A stretch of DNA of 7,363 nucleotides from Deltaproteobacteria bacterium (GTDB lineage Bacteria > Myxococcota_A > UBA796 > UBA2385): the NCBI GenBank assembly GCA_016845285.1, contig JAERSX010000978.1, positions 1-7,363 of the forward strand, given 5' to 3'. The notes beneath the pieces were generated by a model that saw nothing but the letters and a program-made list of their open reading frames with translations, was not told the origin of the DNA and made no database searches. Below are positions 1 through 6,391 of the stretch, piece after piece; position 1 is the first letter of the stretch, and each line of letters opens with the position of its first letter. The position numbers and the translations under genes are program-made.

Positions 1-3000
1 CTCTGGAGCTGACCCAGGCAGGAGATGACCTGGACTTGCGACTCGGCTTGACCCTCGAAGGAGCGGCTGTCGACGGGCTGACGGTGGCCCGGATCTCCGG
101 CCCGGTGGTCCTGAGGGAGCGGGCAGGACGCCTTGACCTCAGTGCTCGCCTCACTGCGGAAGAGGTGGTGGGCGAAGGCCTCAGGCTGGCGGAGGCAGAG
201 GTCGTGGCCCGGGGTGGGGGCCACGAGGGATCCGAGCAGATCGACGTAGAGGTGGCCATCCGAGATGTCCGCTTGGCCGAGGACGCTCTTGTTCTGTCCA
301 CCATCGACGGGACCTTCGATGTGGGTCGATTGCGCGGTGAGCCTCAGGTGGTCGGCGAGGTCGAGCTGGGCCCGCTCAACATCGGCAGCACTGGCTACCA
401 GGTGGATGGTGGTCCCCTGGCGCTCAGCTGGAGCGCGTCCGCCATGTCGGCTGCAGTCCACCTGACACGAAGCGCAGAACCCTTCCTGGATGTTCAGCTC
501 GCCAGCAACGACGGTGGGCAGCACTTCGACCTGACCGAGCTCAGTCTGTATCCGGAGCCCGGGCGAGGCCTCGCACTGCAGAGTCCGGCCCGATTCCAAT
601 TGATCGAGGGAGGGGTGCAGGGTGTGGCCGTCGACCTGGCAGGTCCCTCCGGCCTCGTACGCCTCGATGGCGGGTTCTCGGCGAATGATGTCGACCAGAC
701 CCGCTTCGCACTGGACCTGACGGGCCTCAACCTCGGTCACCTGGGTGACCTCGTGCGCGACTTCGGACTCGATCCCGATGCTCAGCTGTCAGGGCTGGCG
801 GGTCAGGTCCGGCTCCGTCTCGATCTGCGTCCGGAGGATGGGGAGCTGTTGTTGGTGGGCTCGGGAAGGGTCAAGGGACTGACCCTCGCCGACAGGGTGG
901 AGGACGTCGATCTCGGCTTTCGCATTGGTGGTACCGATCGTCGGCCAGAATTGCGGCTGGCAGCCCTCCAGGGCGACACGCTCCTCGGGCGGCTGGAGCT
1001 CGAGATCCCACTGGCTGAAGACTCGACCGATGGGCCGATGGCTTGCGAGGGCGAGCTCGACCTGCGCTTCTTCGTTCCCCCCATGGAGTCCAAGACCCTC
1101 CAGCGGTCGCTCCCCAGCCTCCAAGAGCTTCCAGAAGGTCGCTTCGGTGGAGATCTGCGAGTCTGGGGCCCGGCTTGCGACCCTGACCTGTACCTGGTGA
1201 CGTCAGCTCGCGGGGTGGCAGGGGCCCAGGGGGAGGTCCTTCGAGTCGACGCTCGCTTCGATCGCCACGACGATCGGATTCACTTCGAGTCCAGTGTGGA
1301 GGAAGGCCTGGCCACCCGCTTGACGGCGGATGGTGTCGTCCACACCCAGCTCCAGGCGCTGTTGCCTCGGCTCCTGGCGGGCGATCCCGACCCGGCCCTC
1401 CAGGTCTGGCAGACCTGGGTGGACACCATCGAGCTCGCCGTGGTGCCTCGCGGGCTGGAGCTCGATCGAGTGGCGCGTCTCGCCGGTGTCGACGCCGATG
1501 TCGAGGGAAATGTGGGGGGAGGGCTCTTCTTGGTGGGAGACCCTGAACATCCCAAGGTGACAGGGGGACTCCTGGTGATGGGTGGGCGGATCGGCACCGT
1601 TCCCATTGAGCGCGCCACGTTGACGCTGATGCCCGGGGATGAGGCCTACCAGCTCGAGGCCGTGGCCGGCTTCGGTACGGGAGGTGGACTCGAGCTGCGG
1701 GGAGACATGCCCGATCTCTTCGACCTGCGCGGAGGGAACGGGCCGGTCGAGCTTGCTGGGCTGGCAGTTCAAATCGAGGGCGAGGGGGTGCCCATGGCAC
1801 TCCTGAGTGGGCTGATGCCGGGCGTTGCAGACCCCTCGGGGATGCTGAAGGTACGCGGCACCATCGCGGCTGGAGATGGCACCACGCCCTTGGTGGACGT
1901 GGATCTCCAGTTGGCGGATGCTGCGTGGACGGTTCGCGACCTTGGTGTGCGGTATGAAGCCGTCGAGCTCGACATGCGGGTTCGACAGGACTCCATCCAG
2001 ATCGAGCACTTCGAGGTGCGCTCCCGACCGGTCTGGGCCCTCGCTCATAGCCGTGTCGGGCAGCTCTCGGGCCGCGCCAGGCTCGCGCTCTCAGGGGAGG
2101 GGCAGCGTCGCATCGCGGGCACCGTGACCATGGACACCTTCTGGTTTCAGCACACGCAGGACGTCCAGCTTGCCTTGTCCGGTCAGCTCTTCCTGGCTGG
2201 ACTCTGGCCGGAGCTCGACATCCGAGGTGGACTGGAGCTGGCAGAAGGGCGGCTCGTCATGGAAGAAGACACCTTCACCGACGCGAGCGATCTGTTGGTC
2301 GACCCCATCATCACGTTGAATCGAGGAGACATCCAACGACGGCGACGGCGTGAGGTGGATCGGCCCTTGTGGCACGGCTTCGATGTGGACATCGAGCTCG
2401 ATCTTCAGCGGCGTCTTCGGCTGCTGGTGGACATGCCGACCCAGGATTCCTACGGAAAGCAGCTGGCTGGCCTCTCGACCATCAGTCTGGACGCCGAAGT
2501 GGACTCACCGGAACTCAAGTTGCGCTTGAACGATGGCGCACCCTCGCTCGATGGCGCACTCACCATCGAGCGCGGCACCGCGCGAATCATGGGCGCGGCC
2601 TTCACCCTCGACGACGGCCAGGTGACATTCCTCGGTCGGGACATCGATGACCCCATCCTCGACCTGCGGGCCGTCCGCAACACCGGTCGCTATGGCGACG
2701 TCGGAGTGCACATCACGGGCTCCGTGAGTGGGATGGGTCTGGCCTTCGAGTCTGACGAATACCCGGACAATACCGACATCCTGGCCCTTCTTCTGTTCGG
2801 AAAGCCGGTGTCCGAGCTCAGCGGAGGGGAGGGAGAGGCTGGCGCGCAGTTGCTCAGCGCAGCCCTCGCTTCTGTCACTGGGAAGGTGCGTCGCGCGGTG
2901 GGTGCCAGCTTCATGGGGCAGCTCGAGATCGAGGCTGGTGCCGTGAGACTGGGGGTCCCCCTTTCCGACCGTCTCTTCCTGACGTATGAAGTGGACACCA

Positions 3001-3131
3001 ACGCTGAGGATGACGAGAACATCAACCAGCTGCTCTTCGAGTGGCTGATCCGGCGCAGCATGTATGCCGAGTTCGTGACCGGGGACCGCGGTGACTCCTC
3101 GGCAGATCTCTTCTGGCGCTGGCGCTTCTGA
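1..3131 (+). CDS. tamB: TamB/DUF490 translocation and assembly module protein, C-terminal part (5' end outside window)
   Basis: This is a large inner-membrane-anchored, periplasm-spanning protein of the TamB (DUF490) family. In the known system it works with the BamA-like protein TamA, and related AsmA-like proteins carry lipid to the outer membrane. The reading frame is open from nucleotide 3 to the TGA at 3129-3131, about 1,042 residues. The TTG at 36 has in-frame codons upstream and no ribosome-binding site, so it is not the real start; the N-terminal anchor lies to the left of the window. The protein is made of alternating hydrophobic/polar beta-strand segments, as expected for a hydrophobic-groove beta-taco fold. 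The last ~350 residues, counted from the TTG, match the DUF490 domain: LDGALTIERG near 839, a GQVTFLGRDIDDPILDLRA stretch near 863, the LALLLFGKP motif near 916, and an aromatic C-terminus (FWRWRF). A run of five arginines lies near residue 767. A TamA gene should lie nearby but is not visible. The family call is secure; the symbol is by homology. Confidence 0.9.
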   Translation, partial: LELTQAGDDLDLRLGLTLEGAAVDGLTVARISGPVVLRERAGRLDLSARLTAEEVVGEGLRLAEAEVVARGGGHEGSEQIDVEVAIRDVRLAEDALVLSTIDGTFDVGRLRGEPQVVGEVELGPLNIGSTGYQVDGGPLALSWSASAMSAAVHLTRSAEPFLDVQLASNDGGQHFDLTELSLYPEPGRGLALQSPARFQLIEGGVQGVAVDLAGPSGLVRLDGGFSANDVDQTRFALDLTGLNLGHLGDLVRDFGLDPDAQLSGLAGQVRLRLDLRPEDGELLLVGSGRVKGLTLADRVEDVDLGFRIGGTDRRPELRLAALQGDTLLGRLELEIPLAEDSTDGPMACEGELDLRFFVPPMESKTLQRSLPSLQELPEGRFGGDLRVWGPACDPDLYLVTSARGVAGAQGEVLRVDARFDRHDDRIHFESSVEEGLATRLTADGVVHTQLQALLPRLLAGDPDPALQVWQTWVDTIELAVVPRGLELDRVARLAGVDADVEGNVGGGLFLVGDPEHPKVTGGLLVMGGRIGTVPIERATLTLMPGDEAYQLEAVAGFGTGGGLELRGDMPDLFDLRGGNGPVELAGLAVQIEGEGVPMALLSGLMPGVADPSGMLKVRGTIAAGDGTTPLVDVDLQLADAAWTVRDLGVRYEAVELDMRVRQDSIQIEHFEVRSRPVWALAHSRVGQLSGRARLALSGEGQRRIAGTVTMDTFWFQHTQDVQLALSGQLFLAGLWPELDIRGGLELAEGRLVMEEDTFTDASDLLVDPIITLNRGDIQRRRRREVDRPLWHGFDVDIELDLQRRLRLLVDMPTQDSYGKQLAGLSTISLDAEVDSPELKLRLNDGAPSLDGALTIERGTARIMGAAFTLDDGQVTFLGRDIDDPILDLRAVRNTGRYGDVGVHITGSVSGMGLAFESDEYPDNTDILALLLFGKPVSELSGGEGEAGAQLLSAALASVTGKVRRAVGASFMGQLEIEAGAVRLGVPLSDRLFLTYEVDTNAEDDENINQLLFEWLIRRSMYAEFVTGDRGDSSADLFWRWRF

Positions 3132-3136
3132 GGAGG
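3131..3136 (+). promoter_or_regulatory. Ribosome-binding site of the carboxylase gene
   Basis: AGGAGG starts on the last base of the upstream TGA stop and lies 6 nt before the GTG at 3143 and 9 nt before a second in-frame GTG at 3146. Both GTGs are well placed, so the start is certain only to within one codon. The overlap with the stop codon suggests that translation of the two genes is coupled. Confidence 0.8.
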
Positions 3137-3142
3137 CCAAAG

Positions 3143-4516
3143 GTGGTGAGAGAGCGGATGAAGGGATGGGTGGATGCGTTGTTCGCTCCCGTGGATGGGG
3201 CGAGCGTCGCCTTCTTTCGTGTGGTGTACGCGAGCATCATGGTGTGGGAGGTGTGCCGCTACGCCTCCTTCGGATGGATCGACAAGTACTACATCCAGCC
3301 GGAGTTCCACTTCAAGTACTACGGCTTCGAGTGGATCGACCCATGGCCAGGGGTCGGGATGTACATCCACTACGCCTTCGTGGGTGTGGTGGCACTCCTG
3401 GCGGCGCTGGGGTGGTGGACGCGGGGTGCGTTCGTCCTGTTGTTCCTCTCCTTCGGCTACATCTTTCTCCTCGAGCAGGCCCAGTACCTCAACCACCTGT
3501 ACCTGGCGGTCATGGTGGCTGGGCTGTTGGCCTTCCTGCCCCTGGACCACGACTTCTCGGTCAAGGCTTGGCTGAGGCCCAAACATCGAAGTCGAACCGT
3601 TCCCGCCTGGACGGTCTGGATCCTTCGCTTCCAGATCGGCGTCGTGTATTTCTACGCGGGTCTTGCGAAGCTCAATTGGGACTGGCTGCGTGGGCAGCCC
3701 ATGACCCGATGGATGGCCAGCCGCAGCGACATGCCGGTGGTCGGCCCCTTGCTCGGCGAGCCCACGACAGGCTGGGTCATGAGCTACTCGGGCCTGGCGC
3801 TCGACCTGCTCATCGTGCCCTTCCTGTTGTGGAAGCGAACCAGGATGTGGGCGTTTACGGCCGCTATCTGCTTCCACCTGATGAACGACTTCCTGTTCAC
3901 CATCGGCATCTTTCCGTGGATGATGATTGCGGCCACGACGATCTTCCTGGACCCCGACTGGCCACGCCGAGCGTGGCCCGGGCTCGTGCGTCGGCTGCAA
4001 GCGCCCGACCGTCCAGCGGAGCAGGCTCCGCCTCGTTTCTCCCCGAGGCGCGTGGTGCTGGTGTTGGGAGGCCTCTTCTGCGCCTACCAGCTCCTCTTTC
4101 CGCTCCGACACTTCCTCTACCCAGGCAACCCCAGCTGGACCGAGGAAGGACACCGGTACGCGTGGCACATGAAGCTTCGCAACAAGTCGGGATCTGCAAC
4201 CTTCAACCTTCGAGATCCCGTCAGTGGCGAGGAGTGGAAGGTCGACCCGAAGGATGAGCTGACCGACCGTCAGGCACGCAAGCTCCGTTCGCGGCCGGAC
4301 ATGATCCTCCAGTACGCACACCATCTAGCGGAGCGCGCAAGGGCCGAAGGGCGAGGGGACGTCGAGGTGCGTGTGCGGGTCTTCGCGGCTCTGAACGGGC
4401 GCAAGCGTCAGCTGCTCATCGACCCCACGCGAGATCTCGTTCCCATCGAGCGGGATCTGTTCCACGCTGACTGGATCCTCCCCTTGGAAGAGCCCCTCCC
4501 GGGATGGGATTGGTAG
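3143..4516 (+). CDS. Vitamin K-dependent gamma-glutamyl carboxylase homologue (HTTM domain membrane protein)
   Basis: This 457-residue integral membrane protein resembles vitamin K-dependent gamma-glutamyl carboxylase (VKGC/GGCX). That enzyme uses reduced vitamin K, O2 and CO2 to convert glutamate to gamma-carboxyglutamate. Hydrophobic segments lie near residues 22-38, 75-92, 96-112, 119-134, 157-175, 211-230, 236-270 and 303-320. By recall of the human enzyme, NHLYL (117-121) matches the Asn159-His160 region, YFYAGLAKLNWDWL (169-182) matches the segment holding the catalytic base Lys218 (here Lys176), and FHLMNDFLFTIGIF (244-257) matches the FHCMN segment. The soluble C-terminal domain is also kept: the HRYAWHMKL motif (337-345), RPDMILQYA (384-392) and a LIDPTRDLV segment. 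It ends at about the length usual for bacterial homologues and lacks the human C-terminal extension. It follows tamB by 11 nt. No Glu-rich substrate or propeptide is evident in the window. Carboxylase activity is inferred; a related quinone- or lipid-linked reaction is possible. Confidence 0.88.
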   Translation: MVRERMKGWVDALFAPVDGASVAFFRVVYASIMVWEVCRYASFGWIDKYYIQPEFHFKYYGFEWIDPWPGVGMYIHYAFVGVVALLAALGWWTRGAFVLLFLSFGYIFLLEQAQYLNHLYLAVMVAGLLAFLPLDHDFSVKAWLRPKHRSRTVPAWTVWILRFQIGVVYFYAGLAKLNWDWLRGQPMTRWMASRSDMPVVGPLLGEPTTGWVMSYSGLALDLLIVPFLLWKRTRMWAFTAAICFHLMNDFLFTIGIFPWMMIAATTIFLDPDWPRRAWPGLVRRLQAPDRPAEQAPPRFSPRRVVLVLGGLFCAYQLLFPLRHFLYPGNPSWTEEGHRYAWHMKLRNKSGSATFNLRDPVSGEEWKVDPKDELTDRQARKLRSRPDMILQYAHHLAERARAEGRGDVEVRVRVFAALNGRKRQLLIDPTRDLVPIERDLFHADWILPLEEPLPGWDW

Positions 4517-4530
4517 GCGCCTGGATCGCG

Positions 4531-5430
4531 CTAGCTTGGCACGAGCTGGATTCGCGCCAGCTCTGGGGGGCACCAGAGGCGGACGGGCGCGATGGACCAG
4601 CCCAGTCCACGACTCACGAACAGGTGAGCGCTGCCGAGGCTGTACCAGCCCGCGATGAATCGGCCCGTACCGAGGGGGACCCAGGCCGCACCGAGGCCCG
4701 GTAGTCGAACCTGTCCACCGTGGGAGTGTCCGGCGAGGACCACGTCCACGGGGTGCTCGACGAGCTTCTCGAAGGCTGCGGGGGAGTGGGTCAACACGAG
4801 GCTGGGCACCTCGGAGTCGGCGCCTGCCATGGTGGCTGCAAAGTCTGGTTCACCCGACAACAAGTCATCGGTTCCGCCGATGTAGAGGGGCCCGAGGTGG
4901 CGGCCCTCGTTGAGGAGGAGCTCCACGCCGTGGGCCTCGAGGATCGGGCGCCACACGTCGGGAGGCGCCTTGCCCCAGAATTCCCAGTTGCCCTGAACCG
5001 CCCATCGACCAAGCGGCGCGTCAGGGAGGGCGCCCAGGAATCGGTCGACCGCAGCCTGGGTCCATCCGTGCGTGACGACGTCTCCGGTGATCGCCACGAG
5101 GTCGGGCCGCTGCGCTGAGATGGCTTCGCAGAGGGCATCGAGGTGCGGACCGTCGTCGCGCAGGTGCACATCGGTGAGGTGCAGCACCTCGATCGGCCGA
5201 GAGAGTCGATCGACGGGTAGGCGGTGCTCGGTGATGGTCAACCACCCGCACTCCTTGCGCGCACGGGTCCATGGCCCCCCATGAGTGGGGGGCTCCGTCG
5301 TTCCCTCGGGGGCCCCCACAGGCTGCGCGCGGCCGGCCGCTGGAAAGAGATCGCCCTTCTTGACGCTCTTCGAGACACCTCTGACGAAGCGCCATCCTCG
5401 ACGAAGCTTGGCTCGGCGCGTTCCGCTCAT
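4531..5430 (-). CDS. Calcineurin-like metallophosphoesterase, YkuE/YaeI type
   Basis: This is a dinuclear-metal phosphoesterase of the calcineurin-like superfamily. The ligand motifs appear in order: DVH (Asp87, His89), GD (Asp117), GNWE (Asn148), LTHSP (His215) and AGHSHGGQ (His235, His237). The spacing and the GHSHGGQ form resemble YkuE/YaeI-type enzymes, some of which act on lipid phosphates; the substrate here cannot be read. The usual GNH(D/E) has Trp149 in place of His. The ATG at 5430 overlaps the upstream stop as ATGA, supporting it as a coupled start, but no Shine-Dalgarno precedes it. The first ~63 residues are basic and Pro/Gly-rich, have no membrane segment, and fall outside the conserved core, which begins near residue 65. 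A TTG at 5241 with AAGGAG 9 nt upstream would give a 236-residue protein with a normal core N-terminus. It is the last gene of the minus-strand operon, and its stop lies 14 nt from the convergent carboxylase stop. The family is sure; the start is less so. Confidence 0.88.
   Translation of the reverse strand: MSGTRRAKLRRGWRFVRGVSKSVKKGDLFPAAGRAQPVGAPEGTTEPPTHGGPWTRARKECGWLTITEHRLPVDRLSRPIEVLHLTDVHLRDDGPHLDALCEAISAQRPDLVAITGDVVTHGWTQAAVDRFLGALPDAPLGRWAVQGNWEFWGKAPPDVWRPILEAHGVELLLNEGRHLGPLYIGGTDDLLSGEPDFAATMAGADSEVPSLVLTHSPAAFEKLVEHPVDVVLAGHSHGGQVRLPGLGAAWVPLGTGRFIAGWYSLGSAHLFVSRGLGWSIAPVRLWCPPELARIQLVPS
4543..4563. repeat. Perfect 7-bp inverted repeat near the convergent gene ends, possible weak bidirectional terminator
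   Basis: GAGCTGG (4543-4549) and CCAGCTC (4557-4563) are perfect complements around a 7-nt loop. The hairpin lies inside the last codons of the minus-strand phosphoesterase and just past the stop of the plus-strand carboxylase (4516). Neither strand shows a T-run after the stem, so it is not a canonical intrinsic terminator. Its place between two convergent operons is the only reason to think it may affect 3' ends. Confidence 0.3.
5251..5256 (-). promoter_or_regulatory. Internal Shine-Dalgarno for an alternative phosphoesterase start
   Basis: AAGGAG on the minus strand lies 9 nt upstream of an in-frame TTG (5239-5241, codon 64 of the long form). It is the only strong ribosome-binding sequence near this gene, since nothing comparable precedes the ATG at 5430. 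It could drive a shorter 236-residue product, or simply encode Lys-Glu by chance. Confidence 0.4.
5274..5293. repeat. GC-only 7-bp hairpin inside the phosphoesterase N-terminal extension
   Basis: GCCCCCC (5274-5280) and GGGGGGC (5287-5293) form a perfect all-GC stem with a 6-nt loop. On the minus strand this encodes Pro-Pro-Thr-His-Gly-Gly in the non-conserved N-terminal part of the phosphoesterase, just upstream of the alternative AAGGAG/TTG start. The six-base homopolymers could also be slippage-prone. Any function is inference. Confidence 0.45.
5308..5317. repeat. GGGGGCCCCC palindrome
   Basis: This is a perfect 10-bp palindrome of five G and five C, 14 bp from the GC hairpin at 5274-5293, also within the phosphoesterase N-terminal extension. 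With no loop it would not form a stable simple hairpin. It is recorded because two G/C homopolymer palindromes this close together stand out from the surrounding coding sequence. Confidence 0.4.
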
Positions 5431-5801
5431 GGGGCGGGGTCCTGGGTAGGAGATGCTCTATCGGCACAGTCGGTACGCTCGCAGCGGAGGCTGACGGTTT
5501 CGACCCAGGTGAGACCACCGAGGTAGCTGAGTGCCCGCTCCGCCGTCGTGTCCTCGCCGATGAGCAGGACGCCGTGGCCCCGCTCTCCGGCATTCCGTGC
5601 TGCGAGCCTCGACGCCTCTTGAATGGTGGCGTGTGCCCAGACCTCTGCTGTCACGACCTCGTCTTCTCCTGGCCTCACGAGGTAGCCACGTAGACCAGGC
5701 GCTTCCACCATCCGTGCGCGCACTGGCGGCGGTGTCACGCTGGCCTCGGGAAGCTCGGCGGGAGCGCCCTGGAGGCAGGCCAGCATGAGCGTCATCACCA
5801 T
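5427..5801 (-). CDS. Small protein of unknown function, possibly exported
   Basis: I do not recognise this 124-residue protein. It starts with a short hydrophobic stretch, then a Pro-rich segment (residues 14-35). A compact mixed alpha/beta core of about 75 residues follows (GLRGYLVRPGEDEVVTAEVW from 36, a helix near 58-72, the strand HGVLLIG at 76-82, a helix near 84-95, the strand WVETVSLRC at 99-107). The C-terminus is a polar tail with the cysteine pair Cys107 and Cys112. The LMLAC start (Cys9) looks faintly like a lipobox, but the leader is too short and lacks basic residues, so lipoprotein status is doubtful. Two starts are possible: ATG 5801, which overlaps the hydrolase gene by 7 nt, and ATG 5795, which gives a TGATG overlap and the sequence MTLMLAC. 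Its stop overlaps the next gene as ATGA. The frame is intact and tightly packed between two clear enzymes, which supports a real gene. Confidence 0.75.
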   Translation of the reverse strand: MVMTLMLACLQGAPAELPEASVTPPPVRARMVEAPGLRGYLVRPGEDEVVTAEVWAHATIQEASRLAARNAGERGHGVLLIGEDTTAERALSYLGGLTWVETVSLRCERTDCADRASPTQDPAP

Positions 5802-6391
5802 CCCAGGTGCTCGGCGAGGAAGCGACCGATTGCGTCGACTGCGGCGGCGTCCAGGTGGTCTTGGGTGATTCCGGCCGCCTTCAGGGGACGCTTACGAGAC
5901 CGGAAGGAGTGGTCGCCGTCAGGGACGACGTGGAGTCTGGTAGGTGCCAGGAGCTCGGGTAGGAGGCTCACCAAGGCGTCCAGAGGGCACAGCGGATCAC
6001 GATCCCCCTGAACGAAGAGTGTGGGGCAGCGCAGCGCACGAAGCGGGGCGTCCCGGCGCGGGGCCGTCTTGTTCTGGCTCACCAAGGGGTAGCCCAGGCA
6101 GATCACCGCGGGGACCGTCACCTCTGCAGCGAGGATGCACCCGACACGGCTCCCCAAGGACTTGCCGATGAGCACGACCTCATCTCCATGGCTGGCCCGT
6201 GCTGCAGCCAGCGCCGAACGGTGTGCTTCGAGGAGCACGGGCATGCGATCTGGAAACTTCTTGCCGGCCTGCATGTAGGGGTAGTCGAAGCGAATGACGG
6301 GGCCATACCGCTCGAGGCGCCGCGCCCACGTCTCCATCCAGGGGTGGCTGCTCGACACGCCGGCGCCGTGAGCGAAGAGGAGCGCGCTCAT
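5795..6391 (-). CDS. Alpha/beta hydrolase, KANL3/Tex30 (dienelactone hydrolase-like) family
   Basis: This is a compact 198-residue cytosolic alpha/beta hydrolase without a signal peptide. An HGAG oxyanion-type motif (residues 8-11) follows the first strand. FDYPYM (35-40) is a family signature. The nucleophile elbow is GKSLGSR with Ser78. Acid and base are placed as Asp132 in QGDRDPLC and His161 in PDGDHSF, a complete Ser-Asp-His triad. There is almost no cap domain, as in the KANL3/Tex30-like group related to dienelactone hydrolases. The substrate is unknown, probably an ester or thioester. ATG 6391 overlaps the tlyA stop as ATGA and no Shine-Dalgarno is visible, so it probably relies on translational coupling. 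Its 3' end overlaps the following small gene. The family call is firm; no specific reaction can be assigned. Confidence 0.88.
   Translation of the reverse strand: MSALLFAHGAGVSSSHPWMETWARRLERYGPVIRFDYPYMQAGKKFPDRMPVLLEAHRSALAAARASHGDEVVLIGKSLGSRVGCILAAEVTVPAVICLGYPLVSQNKTAPRRDAPLRALRCPTLFVQGDRDPLCPLDALVSLLPELLAPTRLHVVPDGDHSFRSRKRPLKAAGITQDHLDAAAVDAIGRFLAEHLGW

Noticed and set aside
36..38. TTG as the start of the tamB gene
   Set aside because: The frame is open to the left edge with TamB-like codons, no ribosome-binding site precedes the TTG, and the family's N-terminal anchor is missing.
871..2048. Long minus-strand open frames (309 and 281 codons) opposite tamB
   Set aside because: They are low-complexity Arg/Pro/Ser- or His/Gln-rich translations, with continuous TamB-type beta-strand coding on the opposite strand.
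3091..4257. A 388-codon plus-strand frame overlapping the carboxylase gene
   Set aside because: Its translation is Arg/Pro/Gly-rich and without motifs, while the overlapping frame matches the carboxylase family throughout.
2690..4324. A 544-codon minus-strand open frame antisense to the end of tamB and most of the carboxylase gene
   Set aside because: Its translation is rich in His, Gln, Arg and Pro with no domain pattern, and it crosses the junction of two clear genes. Long antisense frames are expected in GC-rich coding DNA.
5775..5801. Lipoprotein signal on the 124-residue protein
   Set aside because: The LMLAC motif is only 9 residues from the start, lacks a basic n-region, and has Met rather than Leu at the -3 position; a real signal would be longer.
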